NCBI GenBank assembly: GCA_958354105.1
Contig: CATWVA010000045.1
Location: 1 to 12,999, forward strand
DNA from: an uncultured Collinsella sp.
GTDB lineage: Bacteria; Actinomycetota; Coriobacteriia; Coriobacteriales; Coriobacteriaceae
Reading direction: 5' to 3'
DNA length: 12,999 bases
Position numbers and translations under genes: made by a program
Part shown: in pieces, positions 1 through 6,166 of the stretch
Layout of the letters: every line of letters starts with the position of its first letter
How positions within the stretch are numbered: position 1 is the stretch's first letter
Notes under the pieces: generated by a model
What the model saw: only the letters and a program-made list of their open reading frames with translations
The model's database searches: none
What the model was told of the DNA's origin: nothing

Positions 1-14
1 CCGCACATGTGCGG
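1..14. repeat. 14-bp perfect palindrome at the window edge
   Basis: CCGCACATGTGCGG reads identically on both strands. It lies about 65 bases upstream of the TATAAT box and 195 bases upstream of the antiterminator start. It could be an operator for a dimeric regulator or the inner part of a hairpin whose outer arm is cut off by the window edge. No T-run follows it, so it does not look like a complete intrinsic terminator. Confidence 0.4.
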
Positions 15-79
15 ATGAATGTGGGAGGTGTTCGGATAAAGTCGATAATCAAGGAGGGAAAACGGCCTGAAATTACTCG

Positions 80-85
80 TATAAT
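80..85 (+). promoter_or_regulatory. Candidate -10 box upstream of the antiterminator gene
   Basis: A consensus TATAAT lies 124 bases before the chosen start of the antiterminator gene. No TTGACA-like -35 hexamer sits 16-18 bases upstream; that stretch is purine-rich (around GGAAAA). The box therefore rests on the -10 alone. It would give a leader of roughly 115 bases, which contains a small hairpin (CCGCG at 171-175, CGCGG at 181-185) just before the ribosome site. Confidence 0.3.
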
Positions 86-195
86 GAGCTTCGTCGAAAG
101 ATACAAAAACCTGTACTTTTGCGACTGCGCCTAGCTGCGAGCGAGAAGCCTGTTCTTAACGCCCCCGCATCCGCGTGCGTCGCGGAGACAAGCAA

Positions 196-202
196 GGGGG
201 GG
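196..202 (+). repeat. G7 tract inside the ribosome site of the antiterminator gene
   Basis: Seven consecutive G bases form the core of the Shine-Dalgarno region, six bases before ATG 209. A length change here would alter spacing and pairing but not the coding frame. Whether it varies cannot be judged from one sequence. Confidence 0.5.
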
Positions 203-208
203 CGAGAG

Positions 209-799
209 ATGGAACAGACAATGCGGCGCCAAGAGCAGCTGCCCGGTGCCTTTAGCGGCGCTACTACCAACAGCCAGCACGGCCGCGTCCGCTGGTATCT
301 GGTCCACACCCCCAACGGTAAAGAGCGCGAGATCTGCGAAAAGGTCCGCCGCATTATCCCGCACGAGCTGATGCAGGACGCTTTTGTGATGCAAAAGGAG
401 TTCTGGTTTAAGCGGGACGGCGCCTGGTCGCTCCAAACCAAACCCATGTACAAGGAATACTTCTTCGTCGCCACGCGCGATGCCGCCCTGCTCGATAAGG
501 CTTTGGCCCAGTTGAGCTTTGGCTGTCGCATTGCCGGCAGCAGAGAGCGGGCCTATGCGCCCATGCCGGACGATGCGCAGGATTGGTACCGCAGCGTGCT
601 GGACGACGACGGCGTGGTGCGCAACAGCGTAGCGCGCATAGAAGACGGTGTGCTGCACATAGAACAGGGGCCATTGGTGGGGCAAGAGGCCCGTGTAAAG
701 AAGATCGACCGTCATAAGCGCTGGTGCCTGGTGGACGTGGGCGAAGGCGACTCCGCTTTTAGGGAGCTGCTTCCGCTGGACGTTCCCAGCAAAACGTAA
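209..799 (+). CDS. loaP: NusG-family processive antiterminator, LoaP type
   Basis: A 196-aa specialised NusG paralog that heads the locus. The N-terminal NGN domain spans about residues 28-105, starting at RWYLVHTPNGKE, with the core strand TKPMYKEYFFVATRD (78-91) matching the family's Y-x-FV element. A KOW-like segment follows at about 154-178 (GPLVGQEARVKKIDRHKRW). Known LoaP/UpxY/RfaH relatives ride on RNA polymerase and suppress termination in long polysaccharide or antibiotic operons, and the position as first gene fits. I chose ATG 209 because a G-rich Shine-Dalgarno (AAGGGGGGG at 194-202) precedes it. The frame stays open upstream to a TTG at 119, but no ribosome site supports that start. 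The NusG-family assignment is firm; LoaP versus another NusG-paralog class is inferred from length and context. Confidence 0.8.
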   Translation: MEQTMRRQEQLPGAFSGATTNSQHGRVRWYLVHTPNGKEREICEKVRRIIPHELMQDAFVMQKEFWFKRDGAWSLQTKPMYKEYFFVATRDAALLDKALAQLSFGCRIAGSRERAYAPMPDDAQDWYRSVLDDDGVVRNSVARIEDGVLHIEQGPLVGQEARVKKIDRHKRWCLVDVGEGDSAFRELLPLDVPSKT

Positions 800-854
800 G
801 GGATACGTTGCACCGGCAATTTATTTGGTTTTTGAATTTGTGGATTTGGGGGAA

Positions 855-884
855 GTTCCTGGGGACAGGAACGAAAGTTTTATT
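855..884 (+). promoter_or_regulatory. Leader hairpin with GNRA tetraloop and U-rich tail
   Basis: GTTCCTG (855-861) and CAGGAAC (866-872) form a perfect 7-bp stem closed by the loop GGGA, a GNRA-type tetraloop. Five bases later comes TTTTATT (878-884), directly before the GTG chosen as the start of the next gene. It lies between the antiterminator gene and its first downstream gene. LoaP of Bacillus is known to need an RNA hairpin in the leader of its target operon, so this could be the recognition element; it could also be a weak terminator. A third possibility is a REP-like dispersed palindrome, since the hairpin has a CCTGTCCCC-like core on the minus strand. Confidence 0.45.
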
Positions 885-1685
885 GTGACTGCTAAAGAAG
901 TAACAGAGAATAATGCGCCCGTGGGGGCGACGCTCATTGCTCGGGCCATGGACCGGCGCAAGGGCACGGCGGGTGCTGGGGTCGGCTCCGCTGCAAACAC
1001 GGGTGCGGTGAGCCTCCCGGGCTCGCCCGAGTTCGCTGCAGAGTCCCGTGCGCTCGACACGCGATCGCTTGGCTACCGCTTCGTGAAGCGCACGTTCGAC
1101 ATCGCGTTCAGTGCGTGCGTCTGCGTCGTGGCTCTTATCCCTGGCACGGTTCTTTGCGCGTTCATTGCGGCCGACACCAAGGGTGCTCCCATCTATGCGC
1201 ACGAGCGGGCTGGGCGCTTCGGTCGCCCCATCCGCGTGCTCAAGTTCCGCTCCATGGTCGCCGACGCCAACGACGTGGAGAAGTACCTCAGCCCCGAGCA
1301 GATCGAGGAGTGGCACCGCGAGCGGAAGGTCACAAACGATCCCCGCATCACCAAGCTAGGCCGCGTCCTGCGCAAGACTTCCCTGGACGAGCTGCCCCAG
1401 TTCTTCAACGTGCTCGCGGGCCAGCTCTCCGTCATCGGCCCTCGCGCCATCACCTACGAGGAGCTCGGGAACTTTACGCACGAGCAACAGGTGCAGGTGC
1501 TTGCCGTCCCGCAGGGCATTACCGGTGCCTGGCAGTCGGGCCCGCGCAACCTCGCGACCTTCGAGAACGGCCTGCGCCAGGAGTTCGAGCTTGCCTACGC
1601 GAAGGGTGCCAGCCTCAAGGCAGACTGGAAGGTCTTCTTCAAGACCTTTGGCGTCATGTTCGGCAAGAAGAAGACGGGGAGGTAG
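885..1685 (+). CDS. Undecaprenyl-phosphate sugar-1-phosphate transferase (initiating enzyme)
   Basis: A 266-aa bacterial sugar transferase of the monotopic phosphoglycosyl transferase family (PF02397; WbaP/CpsE/EpsL-like), which moves a sugar-1-phosphate from a UDP-sugar onto undecaprenyl phosphate at the inner membrane face. A variable N-terminus (about 1-65) precedes RTFDIAFSACVC with one membrane segment at about 71-95. Family landmarks follow: KFRSM (120-124), NDPRITKLGRVLRKTSLDEL (151-170) with the D168-E169 catalytic pair, PQFFNVLAGQLSVIGPR (171-187) and a basic C-terminal tail. There is only one predicted membrane segment, so this is the short form without the N-terminal membrane bundle of full-length WbaP. 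The frame is open back to TTG 825, but that would translate through the leader hairpin. GTG 885 is preferred, although its ribosome site is weak; ATG 948 is another option. The donor sugar cannot be read from sequence. Confidence 0.87.
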   Translation: MTAKEVTENNAPVGATLIARAMDRRKGTAGAGVGSAANTGAVSLPGSPEFAAESRALDTRSLGYRFVKRTFDIAFSACVCVVALIPGTVLCAFIAADTKGAPIYAHERAGRFGRPIRVLKFRSMVADANDVEKYLSPEQIEEWHRERKVTNDPRITKLGRVLRKTSLDELPQFFNVLAGQLSVIGPRAITYEELGNFTHEQQVQVLAVPQGITGAWQSGPRNLATFENGLRQEFELAYAKGASLKADWKVFFKTFGVMFGKKKTGR

Positions 1686-1688
1686 CGC

Positions 1689-2606
1689 ATGAGTGCTGAC
1701 AAACCCCTCGTCTCGATCGTGGTGCCGACCTACAAGCGCTCTGACAGGATTCGCGTGGCCCTGGACTCAATCGCCGCGCAGGACTACGGCGCGGAGAACA
1801 TCGAACTGATTGTAGTGAGCGACAATCGGCCGGAGTGGCCGGAAAGCGCCGAGACCGACGCGGCGGTCGCCCCCTATGCCGCGAGCCTTCCGCACTTTAG
1901 GCTGCTGCACACCTCCGGCCAGACCGGCGGCGGGGCGGCGCGCAACTACGCCTGCCGCCAGGCGACGGGCGAGTACCTCACGTTCCTCGACGATGACGAC
2001 GAGTTCCTGCCTGACAAGGTGTCCACCCAGGTCGCCTTCATGCAGGAAAACTCCCTCGACATGAGCTGGCAGGATGTCTCGTGGTATGACGAACGTGGCC
2101 GGCTTGTGGAGCACCGCAGGCTCGACCATTGCGAGGACTTCTCCACCGAGGGTCTGCTGCGCGCGCACCTCCTAACGCCGATAAGCCCAACGGCCATCTA
2201 TATGCTCAGGCGCGACCTGTTCGACCGCACTGAGGGTTTCGGCGAGGTGGCGACCGGCCAAGACTGGTGGCTGATGCTGCGCTGCATAGAGGCTGGCGCC
2301 CACATGGGCTACATGCCCGAGGTGCACGTGAGGCAGTACCTCCATTCCGGCGAGAGGCTCTCGCTTGGCAAGAACAAGGTAAACGGCGAGGTCGCAAGGC
2401 ACGAGGTGGTGCGCGGCTACTACCCGCGCCTCAGCAAGAAGGATGTGCGCTACATCGAATTTCGCCACAACGCCGTGCTCGCCTTCGCTATGAAGCGCAG
2501 CAACCAGCCAGGCCAGGCTGTGATTTACGCCTTAAAGGCCATTGCCTCATCGCCCGCCGCCTGCGTCTCTGAGGCGCTGAAGTTCTTCGGCAAGGCGAAA
2601 TCCTAA
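1689..2606 (+). CDS. Family 2 glycosyltransferase
   Basis: A 305-aa inverting glycosyltransferase with a GT-A fold (GT2), probably acting at the cytoplasmic membrane face on the lipid-linked growing repeat unit. The N-terminus LVSIVVPTYKRSDR (7-20) is the nucleotide-binding start of the fold. The metal-binding acidic motif is unusually rich, FLDDDDEFLPDK (99-110), and the catalytic-base region is GQDWWLMLRC (190-199). There is no clear membrane helix, so it is probably peripheral. The start is secured by GGGGAGG at 1676-1682, which overlaps the stop of the preceding transferase; only 3 bases separate the genes, so they are co-transcribed and probably coupled. Donor and acceptor are unknown. 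As the gene after the initiating transferase it may add the second sugar. Confidence 0.88.
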   Translation: MSADKPLVSIVVPTYKRSDRIRVALDSIAAQDYGAENIELIVVSDNRPEWPESAETDAAVAPYAASLPHFRLLHTSGQTGGGAARNYACRQATGEYLTFLDDDDEFLPDKVSTQVAFMQENSLDMSWQDVSWYDERGRLVEHRRLDHCEDFSTEGLLRAHLLTPISPTAIYMLRRDLFDRTEGFGEVATGQDWWLMLRCIEAGAHMGYMPEVHVRQYLHSGERLSLGKNKVNGEVARHEVVRGYYPRLSKKDVRYIEFRHNAVLAFAMKRSNQPGQAVIYALKAIASSPAACVSEALKFFGKAKS

Positions 2607-2649
2607 CTATTTCATATGTGTGCCTGCTCTTAACGAAAGGTTGAATGAT

Positions 2650-3921
2650 ATGTCCGAAAAAATGAAGATAGCAGTCGCCGGCACCGGCTATGTGGGGCTC
2701 TCGTTGGCCGTTCTGCTCTCGCAGCACAACGAGGTGCGCGCGCTCGACATCGTCTCCGAGAAGGTAGAGAAGATTAACGCTTTTCAGTCGCCCATCCAGG
2801 ACGACGAGATTGAGCTCTTCCTGGCCGAGGCTAAGGCGGGCACGAGGAAGCTCGACCTGCATGCAACCGTGGACGTCGCCGAGGCCTATACAGGCGCGGA
2901 TTTCGCCATCGTGGCCACGCCAACGAACTACGACTCGGACCGCAACTTTTTCGACACCTCGTCTGTTGAAGCCGCAATTTCGGCAATCCGCTCGGTGAAC
3001 CCGACGGCCTGGATTGTCATCAAGTCGACCATCCCTGTGGGTTACACTTCGTCGCTTCGCGAGACGCTTGGCGACAGCCGCATCATCTTCAGCCCCGAGT
3101 TCCTTCGAGAGAGCAAGGCGCTCTACGATAATTTGCACCCTAGCCGCATCGTTGTGGGCGCGCCCAAGGACGACGAGGAAGCTGTGAAGGCCGCAAAGAC
3201 GTTTGCTGGGCTGCTCGCCCAAGGCGTCGGCCCCGCCGAGCTTGAGCGCACCAACCCTGATGGCACGACGGGCATCCCGCAGCTCGTTCTTGGTACCACC
3301 GAGGCGGAGGCCGTGAAGCTGTTCGCCAACACCTACCTGGCACTTCGCGTGGCGTACTTCAATGAGCTGGACACTTACTGCGAGATGAGGGGACTCAACA
3401 CCAAGGACGTCATCGATGGCGTGTGCCTAGAGCCCCGCATTGGCTCCCACTACAACAACCCCTCCTTCGGCTACGGCGGCTACTGCCTGCCCAAGGACAC
3501 CAAGCAGTTGCTGGCCAACTATAAGGACGTGCCTCAGAACCTTATCGAGGCCATCGTCGATGCCAACCGCACTCGCAAGGACTACATTGCAGACGAGGTA
3601 CTGCAACTGCTGTGGGACAAGGTATACGAAGGCAAGGAGAAGCCCGTGGCGGGCGTGTACCGCCTGACCATGAAGTCGAACTCCGACAATTTCCGCGCCA
3701 GTTCCATCCAGGGCGTTATGAAGCGCGTGAAGGCCAAGGGAGTGCCGGTCGTTGTCTACGAGCCAACGCTGGACGCGCCGGAATTCTTCGGTTCCGAGGT
3801 GACGCATGACCTTGAGAAGTTCAAGGCCGAGTGCGACGTGATCATTGCCAACCGGTGGAGCGACGATCTGGCCGATGTTGCCGGCAAGGTGTATACCCGC
3901 GACCTATTCAAGAGGGATTAG
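2650..3921 (+). CDS. ugd: UDP-glucose 6-dehydrogenase
   Basis: A 423-aa enzyme that oxidises UDP-glucose to UDP-glucuronate with two NAD+, a cytoplasmic precursor step. The N-terminal Rossmann motif is KIAVAGTGYVGLSLAVLL (6-23). STIPVG lies at 126-131 and SPEFLRESKA at 148-157. The substrate-binding lysine helix is EAVKLFANTYLALRVAYFNE (220-239), and the catalytic cysteine sits in GYGGYCLPKDTKQ (Cys279). The C-terminal UDP-binding domain follows. Length and order match the short bacterial class of Ugd. ATG 2650 is preferred because AAAGG (2636-2640) is 9 bases upstream; the open frame to GTG 2620 has no ribosome site. A GDP-mannose or UDP-ManNAc dehydrogenase is less likely given the close Ugd-type motifs. 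Its product would feed the 4-epimerase and C5-epimerase encoded downstream. Confidence 0.93.
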   Translation: MSEKMKIAVAGTGYVGLSLAVLLSQHNEVRALDIVSEKVEKINAFQSPIQDDEIELFLAEAKAGTRKLDLHATVDVAEAYTGADFAIVATPTNYDSDRNFFDTSSVEAAISAIRSVNPTAWIVIKSTIPVGYTSSLRETLGDSRIIFSPEFLRESKALYDNLHPSRIVVGAPKDDEEAVKAAKTFAGLLAQGVGPAELERTNPDGTTGIPQLVLGTTEAEAVKLFANTYLALRVAYFNELDTYCEMRGLNTKDVIDGVCLEPRIGSHYNNPSFGYGGYCLPKDTKQLLANYKDVPQNLIEAIVDANRTRKDYIADEVLQLLWDKVYEGKEKPVAGVYRLTMKSNSDNFRASSIQGVMKRVKAKGVPVVVYEPTLDAPEFFGSEVTHDLEKFKAECDVIIANRWSDDLADVAGKVYTRDLFKRD

Positions 3922-3926
3922 TATTT

Positions 3927-5219
3927 GTGGCGATTACTGCTGATAAAAAAAAGAGACGGCTGCTCCTTCTGACGAGGAGGTTCCCCTTTAACCGCGGCGA
4001 GGTCGCCGCTGAGTCCTATCTCGAGAACGAGATAGGCGTTCTTTCGACCTATTTCGACGAGGTGCTCGCCGTGGGGACCGAGGCGCAGCCGGGTGACGCG
4101 CCCACCTGCGCGCTGCCGGGCAATGTGACGCCCCTGGCCTTGGGTTGCGGTAATACCTCCAAGGACAAGGCTTTGCTTGCAGTCAAAGGGATCGCGTTTC
4201 CCCTTTTGGGCGGTGCGGACGTTCGTGAGGCCTATGCCACAGAATCCGTTCATGGAATCGGAAAGCGCGTGTTTCGGGGCTACTTTGCCGCGAGGGCGAA
4301 GGCAAAGGCGGACGTGCTTGCGGAGGAACTGGTCCGCTTTGGCTTTGAGCCCACGCACATATACAGCTTTTGGCTTTACGACACCGCTTTGGTCGCTGCT
4401 TGGCTGACCGGCACGTACCCATGTGCACGCGCCGTTGCGCGTGCACATGGGTACGATCTGTATGCAGATCGTACCGATGTGCATTATTTGCCCTTCCGGG
4501 GATACCTCCTATCCAAGCTTTCCGGAGTGCTTCCCTGCTCGAAAGACGGGGAGGAATACATAAACGCGAACTGGCCGGGCCATGAGGGCAAGGTGACGAC
4601 CTCCTATCTCGGAACGCGGGAGATGCCAGACAAGTCCGGCGAGCCGTTGACCTGCCCGTTGCGGGTCGTCTCGTGCTCGCGTATTGTCGACGTTAAGCGC
4701 GTGCCTCTTCTTGCTAAGGCTGTCACCCTTCTTGATGCCGAAGGGCTTCGCGTCGAATGGACCCATTACGGCGACGGCCCACAGCTCGAGGAGGCGAGGG
4801 CCGCCTGCTCGTTGCTGACGCACTCCACCGCGAAGTTCGCGGGGGCTTTGCCGAACGACGCGCTTTTGGGGGAGTACGCAGCGAAGCATTTCGACGTCTT
4901 CGTGAACGTCTCGTCAAGCGAGGGCCTGCCGCTTTCGATCATGGAGGCCTGCGGATTCGGCATTCCCGTCATCGCCACGGACGTTGGCGGAACCCACGAG
5001 ATAGTAAGCGATGGCGTCAACGGCTTTCTCCTACCTAGCGACTGTGGACCGGAAGATGTCGCCGCGGCCATAAAGCGATTCGTCTTTTTGGGCAAGGCCG
5101 AAGGGTCTTCTATGAGGCGCGCTGCAAGGGCCGTTTGGGAGAGGGACTTCCGTTTGGAGGCCAACGTGGAGGGGCTTGTGCGCTCGCTCGGAGTCGATTA
5201 CAGAAACGAAGGTGAATGA
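3927..5219 (+). CDS. Family 4 (GT-B) glycosyltransferase
   Basis: A 430-aa retaining glycosyltransferase with two Rossmann-like halves. The N-terminal half carries LLLLTRRFPFNRGE (12-25) and the acceptor-side motif ARAHGYDLY (171-179). The C-terminal half has LRVVSCSRIVDVKR (245-258), YGDGPQLEEA (281-290) and the GT4 donor-binding signature SEGLPLSIMEACGFGIPVIA (331-350). It follows ugd by 5 bases and its last codons overlap the next gene in ATGA. GTG 3927 is chosen because AGAGGG (3911-3916) precedes it. The DNA is notable for strong inverted repeats, the largest spanning codons 163-185 (see separate entries), yet the protein there still matches family consensus. It is expected to add one sugar to the lipid-linked unit; donor unknown. 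Confidence 0.87.
   Translation: MAITADKKKRRLLLLTRRFPFNRGEVAAESYLENEIGVLSTYFDEVLAVGTEAQPGDAPTCALPGNVTPLALGCGNTSKDKALLAVKGIAFPLLGGADVREAYATESVHGIGKRVFRGYFAARAKAKADVLAEELVRFGFEPTHIYSFWLYDTALVAAWLTGTYPCARAVARAHGYDLYADRTDVHYLPFRGYLLSKLSGVLPCSKDGEEYINANWPGHEGKVTTSYLGTREMPDKSGEPLTCPLRVVSCSRIVDVKRVPLLAKAVTLLDAEGLRVEWTHYGDGPQLEEARAACSLLTHSTAKFAGALPNDALLGEYAAKHFDVFVNVSSSEGLPLSIMEACGFGIPVIATDVGGTHEIVSDGVNGFLLPSDCGPEDVAAAIKRFVFLGKAEGSSMRRAARAVWERDFRLEANVEGLVRSLGVDYRNEGE
4015..4036 (+). repeat. Perfect 9-bp hairpin with AGAA loop inside the GT4 gene
   Basis: CCTATCTCG (4015-4023) and CGAGATAGG (4028-4036) pair perfectly around the loop AGAA. A second short hairpin, GCGGCG (3994-3999) with CGCCGC (4004-4009), lies five bases upstream. 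Both are within codons of the GT4 gene near its 5' end, where RNA structure can affect translation or transcript stability. A 9-bp stem alone can arise by chance in a window this size. Confidence 0.5.
4414..4455 (+). repeat. Perfect 19-bp inverted repeat with 4-base loop inside the GT4 gene
   Basis: CGTACCCATGTGCACGCGC (4414-4432) and GCGCGTGCACATGGGTACG (4437-4455) are exact reverse complements separated by CGTT. In RNA this is a very stable hairpin within a coding region. The codons it covers (TYPCARAVARAHGY) still match the GT4 family pattern, so the palindrome was accommodated without breaking the protein. It is far beyond chance expectation. Likely origins are template-switch repair of a quasi-palindrome, or selection for an RNA or DNA structure. 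Confidence 0.9.
4443..4482 (+). repeat. Second, overlapping inverted repeat sharing an arm with the first
   Basis: GGTACGATCTG (4450-4460) pairs perfectly with CAGATCGTACC (4465-4475) around the loop TATG. The pairing continues outward with one mismatch, as GCACATGGGTAC (4443-4454) faces GTACCGATGTGC (4471-4482). The right arm of the 19-bp repeat is thus also the left arm of this one, so the transcript can form one hairpin or the other, but not both fully. Confidence 0.85.
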
Positions 5220-6166
5220 TGGGCCAGATTGCGCAGAAGATGACCATGCTCAAAAGGTGGAGCAAAATGCTCACTGGCAAGACGGCTGTGGCCGTAGAGC
5301 AGAGCATGGGCAGGGCCTATAATGTCGGACAGTTGTCCGGGTACTACAACGATTTGACCGGCAAGGTCACTGGCAGTACTCTGCTCGACGAGGGCGGTGT
5401 CCCTGTTAGCGTCATCGCCGGTGGGGCGCGGGTGCATTTCCCCATCGCCATTTTCCAATACGGTTTGGGCTGTTACGACTTGAGCATTCTCAGGTCGGAT
5501 GAAGTTGAGCGCTTTCTCGACGCACTAAGGGTATGCTCGGATTGGGCGATCGGCGCCCAGCGGGATGACGGCTCTTGGGACGCATTTGGTCCGATAGGCA
5601 GCGCTAAGTACTCCGTCTCCTCGATGGCCCAAGGCGAGGGGTGCTCGATGCTGCTGAGGGCCCATGCGGCTTTCGGGGACGAGTGCTATAGAGTTGCGGC
5701 GCTGAAAGCTGCCGAGTTCATGCTTATCGACATGGACAATGGCGGCGTGTCGTCGCATGACGGGGGAGAACTGTTCCTGGAGGAGTACCCTCAACGCCCC
5801 AGGCGCAGTGTCATGAACGGTTGGGTGTTTAGCCTTTTCGGTCTCTATGACGCATCGTTGGTCGACGCGCGCTTCGCCGGGCCATTCAAGCACTCTGCGG
5901 AGACGTTGGCTTGCCATTTGGATGACTACGACGCCGGCTTCTGGTCTTATTACGACATGGAAAAGCGTATCGCCTCTCCCGCCTACCATCATCTACATAT
6001 AGCGCAGCTCCGCGCAATGGCGGATCTTTCAGGCGACGCAAGGTTCGCGGTGAAGGCCGAGGTATACGAGCGCTATCAGGAATCTCCGGCCAACCGCAGG
6101 AAGGCGATTGCTAAAAAGGCGCTGCAGAAGCTGATCGAGAAATCCGATGCGGTGATCGTCCAATGA
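5216..6166 (+). CDS. D-glucuronyl C5-epimerase family protein
   Basis: A 316-aa protein matching the C-terminal catalytic region of heparan/heparosan glucuronyl C5-epimerases (PF06662), which convert D-glucuronic acid in a glycan chain to L-iduronic acid by proton abstraction at C5. Aligned from memory to human GLCE, the three essential tyrosines are all present: EEYP (Tyr191, human Tyr500), SYYDM (Tyr246, human Tyr560) and AYHHLHI (Tyr257, human Tyr578). Around them lie SMAQGEGCSMLLRAH (136-150), RSVMNGWVFSLFGLYD (197-212) and YDAGFWSYYD (238-247). No signal peptide or membrane helix is visible, so it probably works in the cytoplasm. ATG 5216 overlaps the upstream stop by 4 bases (ATGA) with GAAGGTG just before it. 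It is shorter than animal GLCE (617 aa), lacking most of the N-terminal half. Substrate is inferred; it could act on GalA or another uronic acid. Confidence 0.85.
   Translation: MMGQIAQKMTMLKRWSKMLTGKTAVAVEQSMGRAYNVGQLSGYYNDLTGKVTGSTLLDEGGVPVSVIAGGARVHFPIAIFQYGLGCYDLSILRSDEVERFLDALRVCSDWAIGAQRDDGSWDAFGPIGSAKYSVSSMAQGEGCSMLLRAHAAFGDECYRVAALKAAEFMLIDMDNGGVSSHDGGELFLEEYPQRPRRSVMNGWVFSLFGLYDASLVDARFAGPFKHSAETLACHLDDYDAGFWSYYDMEKRIASPAYHHLHIAQLRAMADLSGDARFAVKAEVYERYQESPANRRKAIAKKALQKLIEKSDAVIVQ

Noticed and set aside
119..208. N-terminal extension of the antiterminator from TTG 119
   Set aside because: No Shine-Dalgarno precedes TTG 119, and the NGN domain starts about 27 residues after ATG 209, which has a strong G-rich ribosome site. 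The extension contains low-complexity Ala/Ser-rich residues unlike the family.
4414..4482. CRISPR repeats, attachment site or insertion sequence ends
   Set aside because: There are no regularly spaced direct repeats, target duplications or transposase genes. The symmetry lies within an intact reading frame.
3918..4484. Long minus-strand frame opposite the 5' part of the GT4 gene
   Set aside because: It has no family features or ribosome site and mirrors the codon pattern of the well-supported plus-strand gene; its start falls in the palindromic region by symmetry.
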